This document shows, piece after piece, positions 26,872 to 35,019 of a DNA stretch of 59,048 nucleotides. The notes under the pieces were generated by a model that saw only the letters and a program-made list of their open reading frames with translations, did no database searches and was not told the DNA's origin. The translations under genes and the position numbers were made by a program. Every line of letters begins with the position of its first letter. Within the stretch, counting starts at the first letter, position 1. The stretch comes from an uncultured Desulfovibrio sp. (GTDB lineage: Bacteria; Desulfobacterota; Desulfovibrionia; Desulfovibrionales; Desulfovibrionaceae): assembly GCA_934546745.1 (NCBI GenBank), contig CAKTDV010000019.1:1-59048 (forward strand). The letters are read 5' to 3'.

Positions 26872-28812
26872 CTACTCCTGCTCGGCCTGAATGGCGGCAA
26901 CGGCTTCGGCCGCGGCATGCTGAATTTCCGGATCTTCATGATCCATCATTTCCAGCAGGACGCTGAAGGCGACATTGCCGCCGATTTTCCCGAGAACCTC
27001 GATAATCTTGAACGTCAGCATAGGGCTGGCGTGCTCCAGCATACCGGCAAGGGTAGGTACGGCTTCGGCAACCTTGTTGGCGCCAAGCGCTTCGACAGCA
27101 CGGATGCGCACCCAGTCGTTTTCATCATGGAGAGCCGTGAGCAGGTGAGGCACAACGGCGGGCGTACCAATCTGGCCAAGCAGATTGACCAGGGCCACAC
27201 GGACGTTTTTGTTCTCATCATACATGCGCGGCAGCAGGCGGGGCAGATAGCGTTCCGCTCCGCCGCCCAAGGTAAGGAATGCCTCCACGGCCATCTGACG
27301 GACGTTGGCGCTCTGATCCTCAAGGGCTTCGGTCAGTTCCGGCAGGTTTTCCTCTACGCTGTAGCGCCCCAGGGCATAGACGGCCATAAGGCGCACCATG
27401 TCGTCATCGCTGTGAAAACATTCTTTAAAACGGGCATTCAGGCGAGGACTGTGCAGGTTGATGCAGGCTTCCAGCGCCATTTCCTTGACATCGACAAAGT
27501 GATGGTTCAGCTGACTGAAAACGACGTCTTCCGCCTCGGGGCTTCCGTGCTGATTGCCAAAGAAAATAATGGCGCTTTTCAGCATTTCGGAGTCGTCGCA
27601 ACGCGCGATGATATCCAGGAAAAATGGGGCGTCGTCCAGCGAACCCAGCTGCGCGACTTCCGCAACGGCAGCCCTCTGGAATTCTTCGTCCAGTTCCCAG
27701 AAGATGGCTTTTATTTCCTCTACAGGGCGGTGATCGTCCATCAGCTGGCAGGCTTCCATGGCGATCATGATCTGCTGTTCGTCATGACTGCGCAGCGCGT
27801 CGCGGATAACGTCGTTATAGCCGATGGAGGCGAGTGCGCGAATGGCCGCTTCGTACAGCTCGCCGTTTTGTTCGGGGTCAAGGCGGGCGGCCAGCACCAT
27901 GACGGCCTTGGTCGCCTCCTCATGCTCCATGAAGCTGACGCCCTGCAGGGCGGCCATCAGGATATCTTCATCATTGTCCGTCAGCGCGTCCAGCAGATAG
28001 ACGCGCAGGCGCTCCTGCATCTTGGGAGCCAGCAGGGAAAGAGACTGCCCCCCCAGAATCTGGACAATGGCCTTGACCGTTTTATGGCGCAAGGCCACGC
28101 TGACATTTTCCAGAGATTTGAAAAGCAGGGGAATGGTCTTGATATCGCCCATGCTGCCCAGTGCGTCGATGATGGCGGAGCATACCAGAGGCGATGCCGT
28201 AGGCAGGGCCTGCACCAACGCCGCGACAGTGCGTTCGTCGTTGATTTTTGTCAGGGCCTCGACCACGGCGAACTGTACCCATTCCTCGTCGTTCATGGCT
28301 TTGCGCAAACTATCGACGGTTTCTGGATAGGCAAGATTGCCGAGACTGACGGCTGCCTGATAGCGCACGTTGACTTCAGGATCCTTCAGGAGCGCCTCAC
28401 ACAGCAGTTGTCCGGCCTCACGGGAAGCGCAGTGCCCGAGGATATCGGAAATAAAGATGCGGATGTCCGGATCGGCGTCATGCAGGCTGGCGCGCATGGC
28501 TTCCATATTGTCATTGCCGATTTCCCGGAGAATGTCCATGGCCACGTTGCGGACGGATGCGTCATCGCTGCGCAACAGAGGCAGAACAGCGTCAACGCTC
28601 TTGGGGCCGCGAATATGCCGCAGGGCGTATTCCGCGCCTTCCTGTACGCCGAGGTTTTTATTGGAAAGCTGTTCGCTCAGGACGGGGATGGCTTCCTCGA
28701 TTGTCATATCGCCTGCGGCAAAGGCTGCGCTGCGAATCCTCTCATTGTCGGAAGAGTGCAGATCTTCGAGAATCTGATGCGCATTGTAGCGAGTGTTCTG
28801 CATGGTTTTCAA
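26872..28812 (-). CDS. HEAT-repeat protein of the chemotaxis operon
   Basis: This 646-residue protein is almost entirely PBS-lyase/HEAT-type helical repeats of ~31 residues, with recurrent IRSAAFAAG, VRNVAMDILREIG, VRYQAAVSLGNLA, VRQMAVEAFLTLG and VRIRAVEALGANK signatures. No enzymatic motif is visible, so it is a scaffold or binding protein. It lies between cheB and cheR with gaps of 9 and 5 bases, so it is probably made with and acts with the chemotaxis proteins. Its partner is unknown. Confidence 0.92.
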   Translation of the reverse strand: MKTMQNTRYNAHQILEDLHSSDNERIRSAAFAAGDMTIEEAIPVLSEQLSNKNLGVQEGAEYALRHIRGPKSVDAVLPLLRSDDASVRNVAMDILREIGNDNMEAMRASLHDADPDIRIFISDILGHCASREAGQLLCEALLKDPEVNVRYQAAVSLGNLAYPETVDSLRKAMNDEEWVQFAVVEALTKINDERTVAALVQALPTASPLVCSAIIDALGSMGDIKTIPLLFKSLENVSVALRHKTVKAIVQILGGQSLSLLAPKMQERLRVYLLDALTDNDEDILMAALQGVSFMEHEEATKAVMVLAARLDPEQNGELYEAAIRALASIGYNDVIRDALRSHDEQQIMIAMEACQLMDDHRPVEEIKAIFWELDEEFQRAAVAEVAQLGSLDDAPFFLDIIARCDDSEMLKSAIIFFGNQHGSPEAEDVVFSQLNHHFVDVKEMALEACINLHSPRLNARFKECFHSDDDMVRLMAVYALGRYSVEENLPELTEALEDQSANVRQMAVEAFLTLGGGAERYLPRLLPRMYDENKNVRVALVNLLGQIGTPAVVPHLLTALHDENDWVRIRAVEALGANKVAEAVPTLAGMLEHASPMLTFKIIEVLGKIGGNVAFSVLLEMMDHEDPEIQHAAAEAVAAIQAEQE

Positions 28813-28821
28813 CTCCGCTTG

Positions 28822-29994
28822 TTATCCTTTCACTGCGGCGATAATTTGCCCTGCAATATCGTCGGCGTCCACCACCTGATCGGCCAGGCCGGCGTCCACA
28901 ACAGCTTTGGGCATACCGTAGACAACGCAGGTCGCTTCGCTCTGGGCGATCAGCCATCCGCCCTTTTCCTTGAGGACACGGGCGCCGTCGACGCCGTCCG
29001 AGCCCATGCCTGTCAGCATGACGCCAAGAACCCGCCGGCCCATGCACTTGCCCGCCGTTTCCATGAGCAGGTTGACCGTAGGTTTATAGAGGGCGGTTTT
29101 GGGTTCGTCCGTCACCAGGACTTCCGCCAGCGGGCCGCGCATCTGAATGCCGATATGCCTGCCTCCCGGGCAAATATAGGCGTGGCCATTGACAAGTTTG
29201 TCGCCGTTGACCGCTTCGGTGACGGAGAGAGAACACACGCCGTCCAGCCGCTTGGCAAAGGGCCCGGTAAAACTGGCCGGCATATGCTGCGCAACAAGGA
29301 TGCAGGCTGGCAGATTTGCCGGGAGAGAAGAGAGGATCTTCTGAACCACGGGCGGCCCACCAGTGGAAACGCCTATGACGACAATATCCCTGGCCCCGCG
29401 GCATCTCGCGCCGCCTGCCGGCGGTTGCGCCAGGGAAGGGCTTCCCCCACGCTGCGGGAGCGTTCCCGCAGAGCGCGACATACCGCCAGTCGCCGTGCCG
29501 GCCGGCGAGGAGAAACGCGGAGAGAGGGGGGAGGGGGTGGGCGGCGCCGGTGGAGGAGCGGAACGCCTGGTGTGCCGCTGTGCGGAATATTTCAGGCGAA
29601 TGAAGGCTTTGCGACACGCAAGAAGTTTGACTTTGCGGCGGATTTCATCGCCAAAAGCCTCTTTGTCGTTCGCCATGGTTTTGGGGATGAAGTCCAGGGC
29701 TCCGGCTTCCATGGCCTTAAGCGTCGCTTCAGCGCCGAATTCCGTCAATGAGCTGATCATAATGACGGGCAGGGGTGTACTGCTCATCAGCCGCTTGAGC
29801 GTTTCAAGGCCATCCATATGTGGCATTTCCAGATCCAGCGTGATGACGTCGGGCTGGAGTTGCTTGACTTTTTCAAGGCAGTCCACGCCATCACGGGCGG
29901 TGCCTGCAACCTCGATATCGGCGTCCTGGGCCAGATAGGAGGAGATGGCGTTACGCATGAACGCTGAATCATCCACAACAAGAACGCGGATCAC
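28822..29994 (-). CDS. cheB: Chemotaxis protein-glutamate methylesterase/glutaminase CheB
   Basis: A 390-residue protein with an N-terminal receiver (Asp54 in TLDLEMPHMDG), a Pro/Ser/Gly-rich linker (about 140-200), and a methylesterase domain with Ser210 in GVSTGGPP, a His in VAQHMP and an Asp in TGMGSDGVDG. It removes receptor methyl groups once phosphorylated by CheA, opposing CheR. The start is a GTG with AGG-rich sequence upstream. It is first in the operon cheB, HEAT, cheR, cheY, cheA. Confidence 0.95.
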   Translation of the reverse strand: MIRVLVVDDSAFMRNAISSYLAQDADIEVAGTARDGVDCLEKVKQLQPDVITLDLEMPHMDGLETLKRLMSSTPLPVIMISSLTEFGAEATLKAMEAGALDFIPKTMANDKEAFGDEIRRKVKLLACRKAFIRLKYSAQRHTRRSAPPPAPPTPSPLSPRFSSPAGTATGGMSRSAGTLPQRGGSPSLAQPPAGGARCRGARDIVVIGVSTGGPPVVQKILSSLPANLPACILVAQHMPASFTGPFAKRLDGVCSLSVTEAVNGDKLVNGHAYICPGGRHIGIQMRGPLAEVLVTDEPKTALYKPTVNLLMETAGKCMGRRVLGVMLTGMGSDGVDGARVLKEKGGWLIAQSEATCVVYGMPKAVVDAGLADQVVDADDIAGQIIAAVKG

Positions 29995-30093
29995 GACCTT
30001 GCACCTCTCAAAATATGTCTTTGCAGAATAACCCTGCCGAATACTACCTGTATCCCGGCGTTTTTACAAATAGAAAAATTGTGAAAAAAAAGC

Positions 30094-30122
30094 TTGCCAG
30101 GAAAAATTTTTTTCCGTATGGT
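30094..30122 (+). promoter_or_regulatory. Sigma-70-type promoter of tRNA-Pro
   Basis: TTGCCA (30094-30099), a 17-base spacer and TATGGT (30117-30122) lie directly before the tRNA, implying a leader of only a few bases. Confidence 0.6.
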
Positions 30123-30134
30123 TCTTCCTGTCAA

Positions 30135-30212
30135 CGGGATGTGGCTCAGCTTGGCTAGAGCGCAGCGTTCGGGACGCTGAGGCCGCGCGTTCAAATCGCG
30201 CCATCCCGACCA
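30135..30212 (+). tRNA. proM: tRNA-Pro (anticodon CGG)
   Basis: Acceptor arms CGGGATG/CATCCCG pair perfectly, with discriminator A and an encoded CCA end. The anticodon stem CAGCG/CGCTG encloses TTCGGGA, giving anticodon CGG, which reads CCG. D-arm and T-arm (GTTCAAATC) are normal. Short terminator and promoter elements flank it. Confidence 0.96.
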
Positions 30213-30221
30213 GGAAAAGTC

Positions 30222-30254
30222 AGGAGCTTTGCGGTGACGCACAGCTCCTTTTTT
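30222..30254 (+). terminator. Terminator of tRNA-Pro
   Basis: AGGAGCT pairs with AGCTCCT, with an inner GCG/CGC, followed by a T6 run. Confidence 0.85.
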
Positions 30255-30419
30255 ATGTCTGTTTTTCAAGAAACGGATGAAGTTTGTGGTGAGGAAGGGT
30301 CCATCTCTTCAGCGTGGTGCGAAAGGCGCTGGAAAAGCGTGGAGCAACCAAAGGCAGGCCTGCCATATGAAAAAGTTCAAGTGTCACATGAAATGTACAG
30401 GGGTTGAGAGAGGAGGTTT

Positions 30420-30447
30420 TTGTAATTTTTTAAAAATGTGGCATAAT
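30420..30447 (+). promoter_or_regulatory. Putative promoter of the pseudouridine synthase gene
   Basis: TTGTAA (30420-30425), 16 bases, then CATAAT (30442-30447) in an AT-rich stretch about 45 bases before the start codon. Confidence 0.5.
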
Positions 30448-30490
30448 GATAATTATGTAAACTAACAACACGCAAAAACACAACTATCCT

Positions 30491-31234
30491 ATGGCAACAC
30501 AAAATTCTTCCTTACAGCGTCTCAATAAAGCCATCGCCGCCGCTGGATATTGCTCTCGGCGCAAGGCGGATGAACTCATCTTCGCTGGCCGCGTCACCGT
30601 CAATGATCAAAAAATAGAAACACCAGCCCATCAAGTTCATGAGGAAGATCGCATCGTCGTTGACGGCCATCTTCTGCAACAAAGGCAACCTTTTCTCTAT
30701 TATTTGCTGCATAAGCCTGTACAGATTGTCTGTACGCTGCACGATCCGCAAGGTCGCCCCACCATTCTTTCCCTGCTGCCGGAGGAACTCAAAAAGGCGC
30801 GTGTCTATCCTGTTGGAAGACTTGATTATTTTTCAGAAGGTGCCCTCCTCCTCACAAATGACGGGCAATGGGCCAACCGGCTTATGCACCCGCGTCATCA
30901 TGTTTCCAAGGAATATGAGGTGCTTGTGCGCGGGCACGTCGAGCCTTCCTTTTTAGAGCAAGCCCGCTGTGGCATGCGTCTGCCTGACGGTACTCCCCTA
31001 CTCCCCGCGGAAATCTGGGCCCACGCCGCACCGCGCGGCGCCACCCTGCTGCGCATTATTCTCCATCAGGGAATCAACCGTCAGATCAGGCGCATGTGCG
31101 CCGAGGCCAATCTGACTATTCTGCGTCTGCGGCGCGTACGTGTCGGCCATGTGACGTTGGGGGCGCTGCCAAAGGGAACCTTGCGTCCCCTGACCCAGCA
31201 GGAAATTGATCGTTTCTGCGCATATTCACGTTGA
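30491..31234 (+). CDS. RsuA/RluB-family rRNA pseudouridine synthase
   Basis: A 247-residue enzyme with an N-terminal S4 RNA-binding domain (QRLNKAIAAAGYCSRRKADELI) and the RsuA-family catalytic core with the catalytic Asp in GRLDYFSEGALLLTNDG, plus HQGINRQIRRM. It converts uridine to pseudouridine in rRNA; the exact site (RluB, RluE or RluF type) cannot be read from the sequence, though RluB is likely by length. There is no clear Shine-Dalgarno before its ATG. It converges on ppsA. Confidence 0.9.
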   Translation: MATQNSSLQRLNKAIAAAGYCSRRKADELIFAGRVTVNDQKIETPAHQVHEEDRIVVDGHLLQQRQPFLYYLLHKPVQIVCTLHDPQGRPTILSLLPEELKKARVYPVGRLDYFSEGALLLTNDGQWANRLMHPRHHVSKEYEVLVRGHVEPSFLEQARCGMRLPDGTPLLPAEIWAHAAPRGATLLRIILHQGINRQIRRMCAEANLTILRLRRVRVGHVTLGALPKGTLRPLTQQEIDRFCAYSR

Positions 31235-31242
31235 AAACATAA

Positions 31243-31285
31243 ACAGAGAACCCTCTGGCTGCGATGCCAGAGGGTTCTCTGTTTC
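31243..31285. terminator. Bidirectional terminator between the pseudouridine synthase and ppsA
   Basis: Perfect 17-bp arms starting ACAGAGAACCC enclose a six-base TGCGAT loop. It stands between two convergent genes and has short T runs in both directions (GTTTC on plus, TGTTTATG on minus). Confidence 0.82.
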
Positions 31286-31324
31286 GCGGACGCACGCGGG
31301 CGTCCAGAGGCCTTTATTCGATCT

Positions 31325-34300
31325 CTAGAACGTTATGGTACGATAGGCTTCCAGAGCGGCGGCCTGTTCCTCAAAGGTGGCGAAGCCTGCCTGATGGAGA
31401 GCATCCTCGACGGTACTGTTCCAGTCCCAGGTCGCGTAGATAACCGGCTTATGGAACATGGAACGGAAGGACTGCAATTCCGTGCGGTAGAAGCTTTCCT
31501 TCGGGGTATCGAGGTGTTCGCGCAACTGCTCATGACGGCGCTGCAACTCTCCTTCGTACCATTCCTGAATGTCCTTGGGGTCAGTGAATTTCTTCAGGAT
31601 ATGTCCGTAGCCGCTTTTGTCCATAAGGGCGGCAAGCCGCTTGTGGTGCTGCTCTCCCAGCCATCTTCCGAGCTGGGAGGTAGGGATATCCTCCTTTTCC
31701 ACGGCGGCGATATCTATCACTGTCTGAAAGTAGGTATCTGGGACAACAGAGGCGGAAACGATACCGGCAATGGCGACGAGTCCCCGCAGAATCACACTGT
31801 TGGAAACCCCTTGACCGCAGAATCCGACCTTTTTGCCATATTTCTGTCCCGCAAAGATACTGACAAGAATGGCCCAGATGACGGCGGGATCTTCCTCGTC
31901 GTAAATGTGTGACAGGCAGGCGTTATCACGGTCCGTTGCCAGCACCATCTGCGTCATGTCATTGGAACCGATGGAGAATCCGTCAAATTCCGCAATAAAC
32001 TGCTTGGCAAGGATGGCATTGGAAGGCAACTCCGACATCTGAATGATCTGGAGACCGTCCTGCCCGCTCTTGAGCTTGTGGACCTGCTCAAGATAGCTGC
32101 GCATGGAGCGGGCTTCTTCCAGTGTGCGCACAAAAGGCAGCATCATCTGCAGGTTGGAGCCGCCGTACATACCTCTGGCCAGTTTGAAAGCCTCAATTTC
32201 CCAGTCATGGATATTGCGGGACACACCGCGGTAGCCTAGCATGGGGTTGGATTCGATGTGCTCAAAGAGAGAACCGCCGATGAGGTTCCGGTATTCGTTG
32301 CTCTTGAAGTCCGTCGTGCGGTAGATAATGGTTTTACCGTAAAAAGCCATGGCAAAGAGGGCCAGATTCTGCGCCAGCGTTTGCACGTAGTGCTCTTTCC
32401 CGGTACGGAAACCACGCGAACGGATGAGTTTATGAATGGTTTCGGGCAGATGGCGCACGGAGTCCATCTCCTTTTTCAAACCGGCACGCAAACCCACCTC
32501 TTCGCGCAGACGCTCAATATTTGCCATCAGTTCTTTGACGGCGGGCAGATCTCTGATGCGTTCCACATGGGCGTCAACAACGGCCCTGATTTCGGCGGCA
32601 CGTTTGGCGGCCTCTGGATCGCCGTGCGACAGGAGCGCCAGCTCGTCGTCATAGCCCATGATGATGCGCACATGCTCAGCCAGATCCTGGGATGTCTTCA
32701 GGACTTCCAGACGGCGTGAAGCCATCTCAAGATGCTGATCAAGCCTGTGATCAAGTTCGCGCATCTTGCGATGCTGCAACAGCACCTCCTCAGCGTTCAT
32801 GCTTTTATCCATGTCCGCCAGCTGCTCAACTTCTTCCGCCAGGCCGGTAACTTCGCCCACATATTGCCGCAGATTGAAGTTGAAGACGATCAGGCCGGCA
32901 GCCATCTGCTCACGCATGACCTTTGACAGGCGATCGTCAAGTTCGTGCAGCTTTGTCTGGACGACATGGTTAAGCTCGCCACTGTCGAAGGCTTCCAGGG
33001 CCTGAGGATGGATGCTGATGTTGCCGAGCATGAATTCCGCGCGCAACAGGCCCACCTCAAATTTGGGGAAATCGCGCAGGCGGGAAAGAAAGAGGGCCTG
33101 CCCCACATCGGCAAGCACCAGGCCGACCTTGGTTTTTGTCGCTGGCAGCCTGGAGATATCCATTTCACCGCCCACTTCGCGAAGGGGCAGCAGGCCGCGG
33201 TAGACGCAGCCGCGCGTGCCGTCCACCGTCACTTCGGCGCCGTCGAGAGCGCGCAACACATCCAGACGCTGAATGCCGATGACAGCGGGGATGCCGAGTT
33301 CGCGGGAGGTGATGGCCGCATGACTGGTATCGCCGCCCACGTCGGCCATAATGGCGGAGGCCACGCGCATACCGGGAACCATGTCCGGATCGGTGCGTTC
33401 CGCGGCCAGGACATCGCCCTTGGACACCTTGTTCAGCTCCAGAGCGGAACGCAGGAAGCGCACGGTTCCGTGACCCGCGCCGCGAGAGGCTCCATTGCCT
33501 TCCACAAGGATTTCGGCCTGTTCCGCGGCTTTGGATTCCACTTCGCGCCGGCGCATGAAGATGGTGTGGGGATGGCGTTCCAGCTCTTCATTCCAGCGGG
33601 TTTCTGGACGGGCCTGCACAAACCAGAGCTTGTCATTGCCATCAATGCAGAATTCCGTATCCATAATCATGCCGCCGTAGGCTTTGCTGACGGCGCGCAC
33701 CCCGCGCGCGACCAGTTGCGCCTGACTGAGCGACAGGGCCCAGCGCAGAGCCTCAAGCTCAGGCACTTCCACTTCGCGGGTGCCACCCCGTTCGTCATAG
33801 ACGATTTTCATGTCCTTGCAGCCCATCTGGCGGATAACAACCTCGTTACCGTCGTCGCGCTGAAAGACATAGAGCTTGTCCGGCGTCACCTTGCCGCCAA
33901 CAACGGCTTCTCCAAGACCATAGCTGGCGTCAATGCTGACAAGATCTTTGCGGGTTGTGCCGCGGCAGCCCGTAGCGGTGTCCGCGGAGAAAGCGGTACC
34001 GGAGATGACGGGGTTGATCATCTGCATCATGCAGACGGACAGGGAGGTGTGTTCTATGGCCCATTCTTTTTTGGCGTTTTCGCCGATGCTTTCATCGCCG
34101 GATTCCTCGGCCAGCAGAAGCGCGTCGAGAATGGCCTCGCGCCGGTAGGTCATGGAGCGCAGGTTATAGGCTGAGGCGCAGTCCCAGTGATAGGCCTCCG
34201 CGACCTTATCCGCACCGACCATATTCAGATAGGTGTCCTGCAGGCCGGCAAAGGCTTTTTTGCAGGAATCCTCGCCGGCCGCCGACGAACGAACGGCGAC

Positions 34301-34888
34301 GGGCGTCATGTCGTCGCCGTTTTCGCGGCAGATGGCCGCGTAAGCGCCGCGCACCGCGGCATCCACATCGGTGGGCAGATCCACGGAAAGAATGGCGGCC
34401 TGTACCATGACCGAGCGCTTGCGCAATTGATCGATGCCTTCGGGAGATGTCGCAAAGCCTTCCACGACGGTATTGATGAAAGTACGCAGTTTGGCGTGCC
34501 CCTGCTCCACTTCCGTGCGGGTGGTATCGTGAATCTGCTTGCCGAGCTGGCGGACGAATTTTTGCAGGAAGTCGGGATCCTGGTTGATTTCCGGATCGTT
34601 CCAGTCTATGCGCGCGTACTCGCGATCCACGACGGCGCGCACAATCTTGCTGCTGACGCGGGTTTCATCCAGCAGGCGATGGAATGCCACAGAAGAAATG
34701 GCTCTGAAATGCGGCGCCTGAATCTCTTCGATCTGGCTGATCAGAGCCGTATTGTAGTTTTTGCCCCCCACCAGGAGCTCGGCTTCCTCGCCCAGGCTGA
34801 CGATATCCGCACCGGTCAGCACCAGCTGTTTTTTAATGTTTTCGGCTTTCGCCGAAGCGTTGCTGGGGGTGACGTCTTTGTTGGCCAT
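31325..34888 (-). CDS. ppsA: Phosphoenolpyruvate synthase, long form
   Basis: This 1187-residue enzyme makes PEP from pyruvate and ATP. The order is a helical N-terminal extension (about 1-130), the pyruvate/ATP-binding domain (AVRSSAAGEDSCKKAFAGL), the phospho-His domain (GGDTSHAAITSRELGIP), and the PEP/pyruvate barrel (LLRAEFML..., then IGSNDMTQM and the catalytic-Cys GFCGQGVSN). E. coli PpsA has 792 residues: the extra length here is the N-terminus, a C-terminal tail, and a ~190-residue coiled-coil-like insert in the barrel (about 32425-33000). The ATG with GGAGGA before Ala-Asn-Lys sets the start. It follows pyruvate carboxylase. Confidence 0.93.
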   Translation of the reverse strand: MANKDVTPSNASAKAENIKKQLVLTGADIVSLGEEAELLVGGKNYNTALISQIEEIQAPHFRAISSVAFHRLLDETRVSSKIVRAVVDREYARIDWNDPEINQDPDFLQKFVRQLGKQIHDTTRTEVEQGHAKLRTFINTVVEGFATSPEGIDQLRKRSVMVQAAILSVDLPTDVDAAVRGAYAAICRENGDDMTPVAVRSSAAGEDSCKKAFAGLQDTYLNMVGADKVAEAYHWDCASAYNLRSMTYRREAILDALLLAEESGDESIGENAKKEWAIEHTSLSVCMMQMINPVISGTAFSADTATGCRGTTRKDLVSIDASYGLGEAVVGGKVTPDKLYVFQRDDGNEVVIRQMGCKDMKIVYDERGGTREVEVPELEALRWALSLSQAQLVARGVRAVSKAYGGMIMDTEFCIDGNDKLWFVQARPETRWNEELERHPHTIFMRRREVESKAAEQAEILVEGNGASRGAGHGTVRFLRSALELNKVSKGDVLAAERTDPDMVPGMRVASAIMADVGGDTSHAAITSRELGIPAVIGIQRLDVLRALDGAEVTVDGTRGCVYRGLLPLREVGGEMDISRLPATKTKVGLVLADVGQALFLSRLRDFPKFEVGLLRAEFMLGNISIHPQALEAFDSGELNHVVQTKLHELDDRLSKVMREQMAAGLIVFNFNLRQYVGEVTGLAEEVEQLADMDKSMNAEEVLLQHRKMRELDHRLDQHLEMASRRLEVLKTSQDLAEHVRIIMGYDDELALLSHGDPEAAKRAAEIRAVVDAHVERIRDLPAVKELMANIERLREEVGLRAGLKKEMDSVRHLPETIHKLIRSRGFRTGKEHYVQTLAQNLALFAMAFYGKTIIYRTTDFKSNEYRNLIGGSLFEHIESNPMLGYRGVSRNIHDWEIEAFKLARGMYGGSNLQMMLPFVRTLEEARSMRSYLEQVHKLKSGQDGLQIIQMSELPSNAILAKQFIAEFDGFSIGSNDMTQMVLATDRDNACLSHIYDEEDPAVIWAILVSIFAGQKYGKKVGFCGQGVSNSVILRGLVAIAGIVSASVVPDTYFQTVIDIAAVEKEDIPTSQLGRWLGEQHHKRLAALMDKSGYGHILKKFTDPKDIQEWYEGELQRRHEQLREHLDTPKESFYRTELQSFRSMFHKPVIYATWDWNSTVEDALHQAGFATFEEQAAALEAYRTITF

Positions 34889-34977
34889 GACTTCCTCCGG
34901 TAACACGGAAAAGGGAGTGGAATTCTGGTACGTGCCCAACGGAAACGAAGGGTATTGTTCCGCGATGGGATACGTGG

Positions 34978-35010
34978 AAAGACCGCTTCCGAACAACGGA
35001 AACGGTCTTT
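34978..35010 (-). promoter_or_regulatory. Hairpin between pyruvate carboxylase and ppsA
   Basis: AAAGACCG/CGGTCTTT and inner TTCCG/CGGAA pair around AACAA with one mismatch. It lies ten bases past the carboxylase stop. On the minus strand the stem ends in TCTTTCC, so it could partly terminate transcription or protect mRNA ends between two genes needed at different levels. Confidence 0.55.
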
Positions 35011-35019
35011 GCGGACGCC

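Noticed and set aside
26758..29751. A 997-codon open frame on the plus strand
   Set aside because: It is antisense to the HEAT-repeat, cheB and cheR genes, which have clear family motifs; GC-rich codon use keeps the opposite frame open.
30086..30101. Minus-strand TGGCAAG-N4-TTTTC as a sigma-54 site for cheB
   Set aside because: The -12 element lacks the essential GC and the site is better explained as the tRNA promoter region.
29991..30269. A minus-strand open frame containing SGWRDLNARPQRPERCA
   Set aside because: This is the familiar false protein read from the antisense strand of a tRNA-Pro gene.
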